A stretch of 7,439 nucleotides of DNA from Thermoflexibacter sp. (GTDB taxonomy: Bacteria > Bacteroidota > Bacteroidia > Cytophagales > Thermoflexibacteraceae): positions 1 to 7,439 of the forward strand of contig JALOMS010000221.1 of the NCBI GenBank assembly GCA_025455345.1. Direction: 5' to 3'. Positions 1 through 6,056 of this stretch are shown piece after piece. The position numbers and the translations under genes were made by a program. A model generated the notes under the pieces. That model had not been told where the DNA came from and did not search any database. It saw only the letters and a list, made by a program, of their open reading frames with translations. Position 1 is the stretch's first letter, and the number at the start of each line of letters is the position of its first letter.

Positions 1-2826
1 AGTGCCTGTTTTGTAGTCCACTATGCGGAGGTTATCTTTCAGTACATCTATCCTGTCCGTTTTGCCCGACAGGAATACGCGCACCCGCTTCCCATTGGGC
101 AGTTCCGTCCAAAGCGTAGTTGCCAAACTGTTTTCTTGCTCCACCACATAAAAAGGCGTTTCTTTTTCTGCTTGTAGCTTTACAAAGTTCTTTATCAGAT
201 AGTTAGCTATCCTTTTCAAGATGTAATTTTTCCCTTTTTCGGTTATGATTCCGCCCTTGTGTGTTTTGATAATTTCCTCTATGGCTTGCAAAATCTGTTC
301 GTCATTTTGTATCAGTGCCACCAATTCCTTTTCGTTTACTGTTGCGCCCTTGAAGTCAAGCATGGTTTTTTCCAAGAAATCGTGAATGATAGAGCCAAAA
401 GTATTCGCCAAAATTTCTTCTTCTACTTCGCTTGGGTCGTTCAGTTGCAGGATTTTCTTTTGAAAAAACTCCAAAGGATTCCGCAAATACATATTAATTA
501 CGCTTGGGGTCAAGCCACCCTTAAATTTGTAGCCTGTTTCGTCTTTTTGGTAATTATTTGCCAAGAAATCCTCAATTTTCTTGATGATTTCGGGCGTTTT
601 CTTGATTTCCGTTTTGCGCTGTGCCGAGTCGGGCAAGTCCAGCACCAATTGGCGTTCTGTGATTTCCAAATTGGGCAAAGCAGTCATTTCTGCCTGAATC
701 TGTGTAAGATAGCGACTGCGCTCTGCCCCGCCCAAACTTGCGCCAGAGGAGGTCGTGTAAATCAAGAAAATCTCTTTGGCATGGTGAAAAAGACGGAAAA
801 AAGTGTAAGCGTAAGAGGCATCGCCCTCTATGTGCGTAGGAATCCCGAAGCGCACGCGAATATCGAAAGGAATCACCGAACCAATCATCTTTCCTTTGGG
901 CAAAATGCCTTCGTTGCAAGAGGGAATGATGACCGTTTCGAAGTCCAACGTGCGCGATTCTAACATACCCATCATTTGCACTGGACTAAGCGGCTCGCCT
1001 GTGAAGGGAACGGCGGCATTGCGGATATTTTCGTACAAAAACTGTTTGAAAGTCCTGATAGTGAGGTCGTTCTTCTTATCACCTAAGATGTCGCTAATCC
1101 GATTGAGCAAGGTATAAAATTGCAACAAATATTCATTTTCCAAGACGTTGTGTTCCTCATCAAAGAGTTCTGCCAAGACTGCTACCAAGTCAAATAAGGC
1201 TTTTATCGCATTGCCTACGGCTTTTTTGTCCCCATCTCTTTTCCAATACGTAAAAATCTTTTTGTAAAAAGGCATTGCCTTTCCCCACTCGTCCGTAAGT
1301 TCGTACAATGGAATATAAATCAGGTTTTCTTTTTGTATTTTTTCAAGATGTTCCTGAATTTCATCATAATAACCCTTCTCTACTGCTTCTTTGGTTTTCT
1401 TCTCTATTTCTTTTACTTCATTATCAATGACTTGCAGTTTTTCCTTACTTTCCTTCACAATTTCAAACAAAGCCGCATTCTTCTTTCTGGAATATTGGAT
1501 AAAAGGGTGTCTAAGAATTTTAATGATGTCTTTGTAATACACTTTGACAAATTTTTCACTACCCTGCTCTATGATTTGCAAGTTTTCTTGGAAAGTGAAC
1601 AGGTTGTCTATCAAGTAGAAAAGCGGCGTTTTATCAATGGACAAACCCATGGTTACGTTCAAATGCTCTTTGAGGGAAATGGTATTTTCAGACTTGTTTC
1701 CTTCTAATTTGAGTTCGATTTTAGTGTCTTTTTCCTTGTTTTTCTCTACTACGGGCAAAGAGTGCAAAATAGGCAGGAGCATGGTTTCATCTGGCAAAAC
1801 CATACCTATCTGATTTACAGAGGCTTTAAAGTTTTTTTCTTCTCCACTTTTGCTAATTTCTGCCAATTTTTTCTCTAAAATATCACCAATCAGTTTTGCT
1901 TGGGTAACTTTATTGCTCACACTCAAAATATGAATTTTCTTAGATTCTGTGCTTAGTCTATTTTCTTTCCATTTTAGGTCTTCTTCTTTTATCCAATTGG
2001 CATATTTCCGAAGGTAAAAACCCGCTTCATTCCCTTTGTTATCAAAGTAATAGCTATCAATTTCCCAATAAAACTCTGCCCTTTTTTGTTGGTAAAACTC
2101 CTTCATTAGAGCCTCCTCTGCTTTGGTAAGCTGATTAAAACCAATGAAAATTACCTTACCTACCTCACTTTCCGTTACGTACTTGCGAATGTTGTCCACG
2201 ATTCTGCGGAAGGCAAGTCCCTGATAAGCAGTATTTTTCGCCAAGAGTTTATTTTTAAAGTCATTGTAAGTATCTTTCAAGTACCCCCAAAAAGCATAAT
2301 AGTCGTGGGCATTTTCGCTTTTATTGTACTTTTCTTGGATTTTTGCTTTTTCGTGTTCAAATTTTTCCCAGTCTTCATCTCTGATTTCTTCATCGTCTTC
2401 CATACCCAAACTTTCCCTTGCCCAGCGTTCTATTGCCTTTGCTTCTGCCAAATACTCGAAAAAAGTATCAGAATCTACCAAATTCATGTCTATCATGTTG
2501 AAATCGTTGAGCAAAGACGAGCCAAGCGGCACAAATTTTTCCAAATTTCCTGCTTCTTCTGCTTTTACTGTTTTGGAAAAGCTCTCAAAAAGTTCGAATA
2601 AAAGTATCACATTATCAGCTACTTCCACATCTGCAATTTTACGCACAAAGTCGTTGATAGACATAATTTCAGGAGAGATAAAAGAACCTTGTGCCACCTC
2701 TGCCATGTAGTGTTTCAGGTAAAGGCAGGAACGATTGGTAGGCAATACCAAGTGGAGGGTAGAAAGTTCTTTTTTGTACTTTTCTAAGATTTCGGAGGCA
2801 ACTTTTTTGAGGAAAGGAATTTGCAT
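1..2826 (-). CDS. AddB-like PD-(D/E)XK nuclease family protein (3' end beyond window)
   Basis: The frame stays open for 942 codons from the ATG at 2824-2826 to the window edge; an in-frame stop (2833-2835) lies just upstream. The family is the Bacteroidota version of AddB, the nuclease/scaffold subunit that works with an AddA-type helicase in processing DNA double-strand breaks in the cytoplasm. Visible parts: an N-terminal LPTNRS (residues 28-33) where helicases carry a Walker A loop, so no ATP site there; the conserved GMLESRTLDF (620-629) and NEGILPKG (638-645), remnants of the C-terminal helicase half; then the nuclease domain with GSIIH (G811, H815), TDRID (D924, D927) and DYKTG (D937, K939). 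The C-terminal remainder, including the usual Q-x-x-x-Y helix, is outside the window. The Cys that starts the AddB iron-sulfur cluster is Asn here (N783 in YLRNPLEFF). No Shine-Dalgarno is seen. Family assignment is firm; I give no symbol because the partner gene is not visible. Confidence 0.9.
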   Translation of the reverse strand, partial: MQIPFLKKVASEILEKYKKELSTLHLVLPTNRSCLYLKHYMAEVAQGSFISPEIMSINDFVRKIADVEVADNVILLFELFESFSKTVKAEEAGNLEKFVPLGSSLLNDFNMIDMNLVDSDTFFEYLAEAKAIERWARESLGMEDDEEIRDEDWEKFEHEKAKIQEKYNKSENAHDYYAFWGYLKDTYNDFKNKLLAKNTAYQGLAFRRIVDNIRKYVTESEVGKVIFIGFNQLTKAEEALMKEFYQQKRAEFYWEIDSYYFDNKGNEAGFYLRKYANWIKEEDLKWKENRLSTESKKIHILSVSNKVTQAKLIGDILEKKLAEISKSGEEKNFKASVNQIGMVLPDETMLLPILHSLPVVEKNKEKDTKIELKLEGNKSENTISLKEHLNVTMGLSIDKTPLFYLIDNLFTFQENLQIIEQGSEKFVKVYYKDIIKILRHPFIQYSRKKNAALFEIVKESKEKLQVIDNEVKEIEKKTKEAVEKGYYDEIQEHLEKIQKENLIYIPLYELTDEWGKAMPFYKKIFTYWKRDGDKKAVGNAIKALFDLVAVLAELFDEEHNVLENEYLLQFYTLLNRISDILGDKKNDLTIRTFKQFLYENIRNAAVPFTGEPLSPVQMMGMLESRTLDFETVIIPSCNEGILPKGKMIGSVIPFDIRVRFGIPTHIEGDASYAYTFFRLFHHAKEIFLIYTTSSGASLGGAERSRYLTQIQAEMTALPNLEITERQLVLDLPDSAQRKTEIKKTPEIIKKIEDFLANNYQKDETGYKFKGGLTPSVINMYLRNPLEFFQKKILQLNDPSEVEEEILANTFGSIIHDFLEKTMLDFKGATVNEKELVALIQNDEQILQAIEEIIKTHKGGIITEKGKNYILKRIANYLIKNFVKLQAEKETPFYVVEQENSLATTLWTELPNGKRVRVFLSGKTDRIDVLKDNLRIVDYKTGT

Positions 2827-3101
2827 TAATTTTTAAATATTTGAAAATGAAACCCCTAATTTACAGTGATTTTTAGAAAAAACAAATTACAGAACAAACC
2901 ACTTATAAAAATGGGAAGCACTAAACTTTGAGAAAGGTTGGTACTTCCTATTTTCTAATTTTTTTAAATTATTTTGCAAAAAAACAATACTATTTGTAAC
3001 TTTTTGATAGATTGAATCATTAAGTCGCAAATAAAAGTGGCAGTGCGGAAAGATTCACTTTTTAGAACAGTTGATGAAAACATAGAAACCCAAAATCCAT
3101 C
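2827..3101. other. Divergent intergenic region between AddB-like gene and sigma factor gene
   Basis: This 275-bp A/T-rich stretch separates two gene starts, so both promoters should lie here. I looked for the Bacteroidota -7 element TAnnTTTG with an upstream TTTG on both strands and found only near misses: TACTATTTG at 2988-2996 on the plus strand, and TAATTTG on the minus strand around 2883-2889. Neither is at good spacing to a -33 box, so no promoter is called. The one strong structure is the hairpin at 2908-2954, listed separately. A three-codon ATG-AAA-ACA-TAG at 3074-3085 precedes the sigma gene; it may be chance. Confidence 0.7.
2908..2954. terminator. Strong hairpin resembling a bidirectional intrinsic terminator
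   Basis: Arms 2914-2929 and 2933-2948 pair around a GAG loop with 14 of 16 positions matched (one is G.U; mismatches are C2919/A2943 and A2925/G2937). Pairing continues outward through 2912-2913 with 2949-2950, and A2908-A2911 faces T2951-T2954, giving an A-tract before and a T-tract after the stem. A further run of seven T follows at 2959-2965. That is the form of a Rho-independent terminator readable from both strands. The oddity is its place: it sits between two divergent gene starts, where no transcript is expected to end. It could end short leader or antisense transcripts, mark a small RNA, or be left over from a lost gene. The structure itself is read directly; function is inferred. Confidence 0.5.
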
Positions 3102-3656
3102 GTGCATCAATCTGAAAGAGAAATTCAAGAAGAACACTACATCATCAAAAAAGCAATAGACAATCCAGAAGTCTTTGGTTTTTTGTATGAAAAGTATTAT
3201 AAGCAGATTTTCTTATTTATTCTTAGACGTGTAGATGACAAGGCAACGACCGCCGACCTTACTTCGCAGGTTTTCCTAAAAGCAATGCTGAACCTGTCAA
3301 AGTACAAGTTTCAAGGGTTGCCTTTTTCGGCATGGCTGTACCGCATTGCGACGAATCAAGTGAATGAGTTTTATAGAGGCTCTCATTTTCAGCGTGTTAT
3401 CAGTGTGGAAGATGAGCAAATCAATCAGGTATTCAAGGAAACTTCGGTAGATGATGGAGATAAAGCAGAACTTATCAGTAAGCTTTTGGAGGAGTTAGAT
3501 GAGGAGGAAGTACAGCTATTGGAGCTTCGTTTTTTTGAAGACCGCCCCTTCAAGGAAGTGGCTTTTATCTTGGATATTACAGAAAACAACGCCAAAGTGC
3601 GGACGTATAGGATTATAGAAAAACTCAAAAAGATTGCAAAACGCAATTATGAGTGA
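3102..3656 (+). CDS. ECF-type sigma-70 family RNA polymerase sigma factor
   Basis: This 184-residue protein has the two-domain plan of extracytoplasmic-function sigma factors, which direct RNA polymerase to a small set of promoters. Region 2 spans about residues 25-92, with the core-binding FGFLYEKYYKQIFLFILRR and the DNA-contacting FSAWLYRIATNQVNEFYR. Region 4 spans about 125-180, with LDEEEVQLLELRFFEDRPF followed by a helix-turn-helix (KEVAFILDITENNAKVRTYR). There is no region 1.1 or 3. The start is GTG at 3102: an in-frame TGA at 3075-3077 leaves no upstream ATG, and the next in-frame Met (M62) would remove half of region 2. No Shine-Dalgarno precedes it. No anti-sigma gene with a zinc-finger or membrane-anchored receptor form is adjacent; the next gene, 80 bp on, is a nuclease. 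Targets cannot be told from sequence. Confidence 0.92.
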   Translation: MHQSEREIQEEHYIIKKAIDNPEVFGFLYEKYYKQIFLFILRRVDDKATTADLTSQVFLKAMLNLSKYKFQGLPFSAWLYRIATNQVNEFYRGSHFQRVISVEDEQINQVFKETSVDDGDKAELISKLLEELDEEEVQLLELRFFEDRPFKEVAFILDITENNAKVRTYRIIEKLKKIAKRNYE

Positions 3657-3675
3657 TAAGTGATTAGTTATGAGT
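3647..3675 (+). repeat. Short direct repeat TTATGAGT at the end of the sigma factor gene
   Basis: TTATGAGT occurs at 3647-3654, overlapping the last codons of the sigma gene, and again at 3668-3675, 21 bp later. Between them lies GATAAGTGATTAG, itself made of similar GTGAT/AGTGAT units. The second copy runs into TTTTTT. No useful hairpin forms, so I do not call a terminator. It may be a small intergenic repeat or chance in A/T-rich DNA. Confidence 0.4.
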
Positions 3676-3727
3676 TTTTTATATTTTTTTGAAATACAAA
3701 TATTTTTAAGTAATTTTAAGGAAAAAT

Positions 3728-3733
3728 AGGAGG
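3728..3733 (+). promoter_or_regulatory. Shine-Dalgarno AGGAGG of the Uma2 gene
   Basis: AGGAGG stands three bases before the ATG at 3737. It is a perfect anti-SD match, closer than the usual 5-9 base spacing. It stands out because most other genes in the window have only A/T-rich leaders, as is usual in Bacteroidota. It supports the chosen start. Whether it raises translation here is not known. Confidence 0.5.
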
Positions 3734-3736
3734 AAG

Positions 3737-4357
3737 ATGGTCGTTTCAGAAGAAAAAATAAGCTATAAAAAAAAGTCAAGGAAGATTCCCAATTCCTTGA
3801 TTTATGAAGTGATAGATGGTAAGCCTATCTATCGCAAAGGATACAAGGATGTGCTAAACAAAAAGAAAACTTTGGAGGAAATCATGGGAAGTAGCAGTTT
3901 ACAAGCGATATTGATTGGCTTGATTAACAAGTTTTTATTTAAAAATATGCCCGATGAATACATCATTGGCGGGGCGGAAATGGGCATACATTTGGAATTG
4001 AAAGATAATCTTTCAATGGATATTCCTATTTTTAGCGTAGAGCAAATCAGTAATCTGACTACCAAATACATAAATGTTCCTCCCAAAATTCTCATAGAAG
4101 TTGATATAGAAGCAGATACAGAAAATTTTGAAAACGATTTTGATTATTATTTTACTAAAACACAAAAACTCTTGGACTTTGGGGTGGAAAAAGTGATTTG
4201 GATTTTTACAGGGGCGCAAAAAGTGATTATCTCCACTCCAAATCAGGAATGGAGAACGGTGGACTGGAATACAAGCATAGAAGTTATGCCCAATGTTGTG
4301 TTTTGCATAGCAGAACTATTGGAAAAAGGCGGATTTAAGATTGAAAAAGGAAAATAA
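3737..4357 (+). CDS. Uma2 family endonuclease (DUF820, PD-(D/E)XK fold)
   Basis: This 206-residue protein matches the Bacteroidota form of the Uma2/DUF820 family, a restriction-endonuclease-like fold often found in many copies per genome and of uncertain cellular role. Family signatures run in order: LIYEVIDGKPIYRKGYKDVL (21-40), EEIMGSSSLQ (47-56), E81 in GGAEMGIHLEL, the first acidic site D95 in MDIPIF, VPPKILIEVD (114-123, with E121), and KTQKLLDFGVEKVIWIF (141-157). The likely metal-site residues are D95, E121 and a Lys of KTQK; the Lys has moved from the classical ExK position to the following helix, as is typical of Uma2 proteins. No signal peptide is seen, so it is expected in the cytoplasm. 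It lies 80 bp after the sigma gene and 28 bp before the LRR gene, so it may begin the downstream operon. Function beyond nuclease fold is not established. Confidence 0.9.
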   Translation: MVVSEEKISYKKKSRKIPNSLIYEVIDGKPIYRKGYKDVLNKKKTLEEIMGSSSLQAILIGLINKFLFKNMPDEYIIGGAEMGIHLELKDNLSMDIPIFSVEQISNLTTKYINVPPKILIEVDIEADTENFENDFDYYFTKTQKLLDFGVEKVIWIFTGAQKVIISTPNQEWRTVDWNTSIEVMPNVVFCIAELLEKGGFKIEKGK

Positions 4358-4385
4358 AGAACAGTAGATTTTTGAAGGATAATAT

Positions 4386-4949
4386 ATGAGTGAAAACCCA
4401 ATTCATACGAACCAACTTATTCCCTTGCAAAATGATAATAATGCACTTACAAGGGTAAACACTCAACTATCTACTACCAATAAAATCTTGGTAAAAGTAG
4501 GAGAACAAGGGCTTCGTGAGTGGTGGGAAGGATTGAGTGAGGAGTGGAAAAGAATATTTTTGATAAATCTTGAATTTCATGATGAAATATTTTATCATAG
4601 ATTGAGTAAACAAGTGAGGTTTAAAATATGGTGTGAGTCATTAAATCCAAAAGAAATATACCAAATTGCTTTTGGAAAAGATTTGGCAATAGCTGATAAT
4701 ATAAGTATTGATACAATATCTAAAATTATAAGTGTAAAATGGTTGTTTTGTGCCAAAACTCAAATAAGATATTTGAATGTGGTTAATAAAATAAAGGATT
4801 TGCAAGGTATAGACATTAGAGAAACAAATATTCAAGATTTTACTCCTCTGACTGAAATCTCTAATTTAAGATGGCTTTGTGTAGACAAAGAAATAGCAGA
4901 TGAAATTAAAAGTATTGTCCCAAATTGTCATATCAATTTTTTAAAATAG
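4386..4949 (+). CDS. Short leucine-rich-repeat protein with N-terminal helical region
   Basis: The protein has 187 residues. Residues 1-35 are polar and unstructured-looking, ending in a LTRVNTQLSTTNKILV stretch. A helical segment REWWEGLSEEWKRIF (44-58) follows; this Trp-rich type of sequence recurs ahead of LRRs in Cytophagales proteins, as far as I recall. The C-terminal third holds two to three repeats of about 22 residues: VKWLFCAKTQIRYLNVV (117-133), LQGIDIRETNIQDFTPL (139-155) and LRWLCVDKEIADEIKSIVPN (161-180). The last ends in a PNCHI cap common at the end of LRR domains. LRRs bind proteins; no enzyme motif or signal peptide is visible. A fair AAGGA at 4375-4379 stands six bases before the ATG. 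The stop lies two bases before the next gene's ATG, so translation of the two is probably coupled. It is much shorter than typical LRR proteins; partner unknown. Confidence 0.8.
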   Translation: MSENPIHTNQLIPLQNDNNALTRVNTQLSTTNKILVKVGEQGLREWWEGLSEEWKRIFLINLEFHDEIFYHRLSKQVRFKIWCESLNPKEIYQIAFGKDLAIADNISIDTISKIISVKWLFCAKTQIRYLNVVNKIKDLQGIDIRETNIQDFTPLTEISNLRWLCVDKEIADEIKSIVPNCHINFLK

Positions 4950-4951
4950 TA

Positions 4952-5722
4952 ATGAGAACATTAGTAAAACATTTCCTAAATGTATATAATAATCTTCAGA
5001 GCCAATATGAGTTATCCTCTGTCGCAAAACATCCCGATGTAATTGGTGGTTTGAGAGAATTATTTATTTCAAATTTTTTGAGAAATCATTTACCGAATGC
5101 TGTAAGTTATTCAACGGGCGAAATTATAGACAAGAAAGACAAGCGTTCTGGGCAGATTGATATTATTTTACACTCTTCTTTTCTACCAACTATCAAGTTA
5201 GGTAGCGATTATGGTCTTTTCTTATCAGATACCGTGATAGGAGTTATTGAGGTAAAATCTGATTTGACAACGGCAAGTTGGGAAAATCCATCTCATTTAA
5301 AAAGTGCGTTAGATTCTTTTACCAAAATTAGAAGTTTGCACAGAACAGAAAAATTAGAGGATTCTGAAAAATCCTTTTCTATCACTCATATACCTTGTGT
5401 TTTATTTGCCTTTAAAGGAATAAAAAAAGAAACATTAGGAGAGAAATTAGAAAGTTATGGAAAGTATTTTAAATGTTCACAAGATAAATATATGCCAGAT
5501 ATAGTTGTTGTATTAGACAAAGGTTACTCATTTGTTAGGAACAATAATTTTCTATATCCTAAAACAGTGGATGATAATAATATCTTCTTAGCAGAAAATC
5601 GGAAAGAAATATGCCTTGTAGACTTTTTTTTGTACTTATCACGGTTGATAGAAGTCTGGTATTCAAAGCCAAGATTTTCTGATTTTAACGACTTTTTTAC
5701 AAACCTAAATGATAATATGTAA
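4952..5722 (+). CDS. DUF6602-like PD-(D/E)XK nuclease-fold protein
   Basis: The protein has 256 residues from the ATG at 4952. An earlier in-frame ATG at 4925 would overlap the LRR gene by 25 bp and add nine residues; I prefer 4952 because it follows the upstream stop by two bases. The order of motifs fits DUF6602: GLRELFISNFLRNHLP (33-48), YSTGEIID (53-60), then GQIDIIL with D70, and VIGVIEVKSDL with E100 and K102. D70...E100-V-K102 is a complete PD-(D/E)XK metal site, with E36 as a possible extra ligand. Such proteins are likely DNA (or RNA) nucleases; the activity of this family is not known to me. A DIVVVLDKG strand (about 180-188) belongs to the C-terminal part. No target-recognition or methylase partner is seen nearby, which argues against a standard restriction system. 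The gene is A/T-rich compared with parts of the AddB-like gene. Confidence 0.75.
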   Translation: MRTLVKHFLNVYNNLQSQYELSSVAKHPDVIGGLRELFISNFLRNHLPNAVSYSTGEIIDKKDKRSGQIDIILHSSFLPTIKLGSDYGLFLSDTVIGVIEVKSDLTTASWENPSHLKSALDSFTKIRSLHRTEKLEDSEKSFSITHIPCVLFAFKGIKKETLGEKLESYGKYFKCSQDKYMPDIVVVLDKGYSFVRNNNFLYPKTVDDNNIFLAENRKEICLVDFFLYLSRLIEVWYSKPRFSDFNDFFTNLNDNM

Positions 5723-5738
5723 AACTTTAATTTTAATT

Positions 5739-6029
5739 ATGAAAAATACAGATTTCCATTGGATTGAACTCAAACTAAAAGAGTTAAAAGAAGAAGGGCA
5801 TTATGCAAAAATAGTTATCAAAGACCCTAATAAGGTGTCAAAATACCATAAAGGTATAATTGGTACAATTGTGTTGTTTGACAAAAGTACAGACAATTTT
5901 CCTTATGTAAAACTGAAAGAATGTCCACAAACATTAAAGGATGAAAAAGGAGAAGTCCTTCTTTGGGAAAATATTCCTTATGAACGAATAGAAAATATAA
6001 CTCCCTTTTTACCAAGTGAATGGAAGTAA
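5739..6029 (+). CDS. Small protein of unknown function (96 residues)
   Basis: I do not recognise this protein. An upstream in-frame ATG at 5709 would overlap the DUF6602-like gene by 14 bp and add a ten-residue MIICKTLILI; I prefer 5739, preceded by an A/T-rich leader usual for this group. The N-terminal part (about 6-22) is a charged helix rich in Lys and Glu. The middle has alternating strands with a Gly turn, AKIVIKD (23-29) and KGIIGTIVLFD (38-48), then FPYVKLKEC, and it ends in a short Pro/Trp tail. The strand pattern suggests a small beta-barrel of SH3 or KOW type, but this is a guess from hydrophobic spacing. There is no signal peptide, membrane span or catalytic motif. It sits 16 bp after the nuclease-like gene and 27 bp before the J-domain gene, so it is very likely co-transcribed. 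Confidence 0.65.
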   Translation: MKNTDFHWIELKLKELKEEGHYAKIVIKDPNKVSKYHKGIIGTIVLFDKSTDNFPYVKLKECPQTLKDEKGEVLLWENIPYERIENITPFLPSEWK

Positions 6030-6056
6030 TTTTTAATAAAACAATAATACAAAACT

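Noticed and set aside
572..919. Minus-strand open frame at 572-919
   Set aside because: It is in another frame within the AddB-like gene and encodes an Arg/His-rich sequence with no recognisable motif.
259..2710. Plus-strand open frames at 259-963, 830-1117, 1333-1707, 2305-2601 and 2324-2710
   Set aside because: All lie inside the 942-codon minus-strand AddB-like frame, have low-complexity Phe- or Cys-rich translations and no family resemblance.
2973..2996. Possible Bacteroidota promoter (TTTG plus TACTATTTG) for the sigma gene
   Set aside because: The -7 element has one base too many (TAnnnTTTG) and the distance to TTTG is too short.
3425..4219. Minus-strand open frames opposite the sigma factor and Uma2 genes
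   Set aside because: They are antisense shadows; the plus-strand frames carry clear family motifs over the same bases.
4925..4951. Earlier start for the DUF6602-like gene
   Set aside because: It would overlap the LRR gene by 25 bp, while the ATG at 4952 follows the upstream stop by two bases.
4952..5722. Restriction-modification system built on the DUF6602-like nuclease
   Set aside because: No methyltransferase or specificity subunit is present in the window.
5709..5738. Earlier start for the 96-residue protein
   Set aside because: The added ten residues are hydrophobic and unlike the rest, and this start overlaps the preceding gene by 14 bp; still possible.
4641..6015. Minus-strand open frames at 4641-4835 and 5827-6015
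   Set aside because: They are short antisense frames within the LRR and 96-residue protein genes, with no motif or leader.
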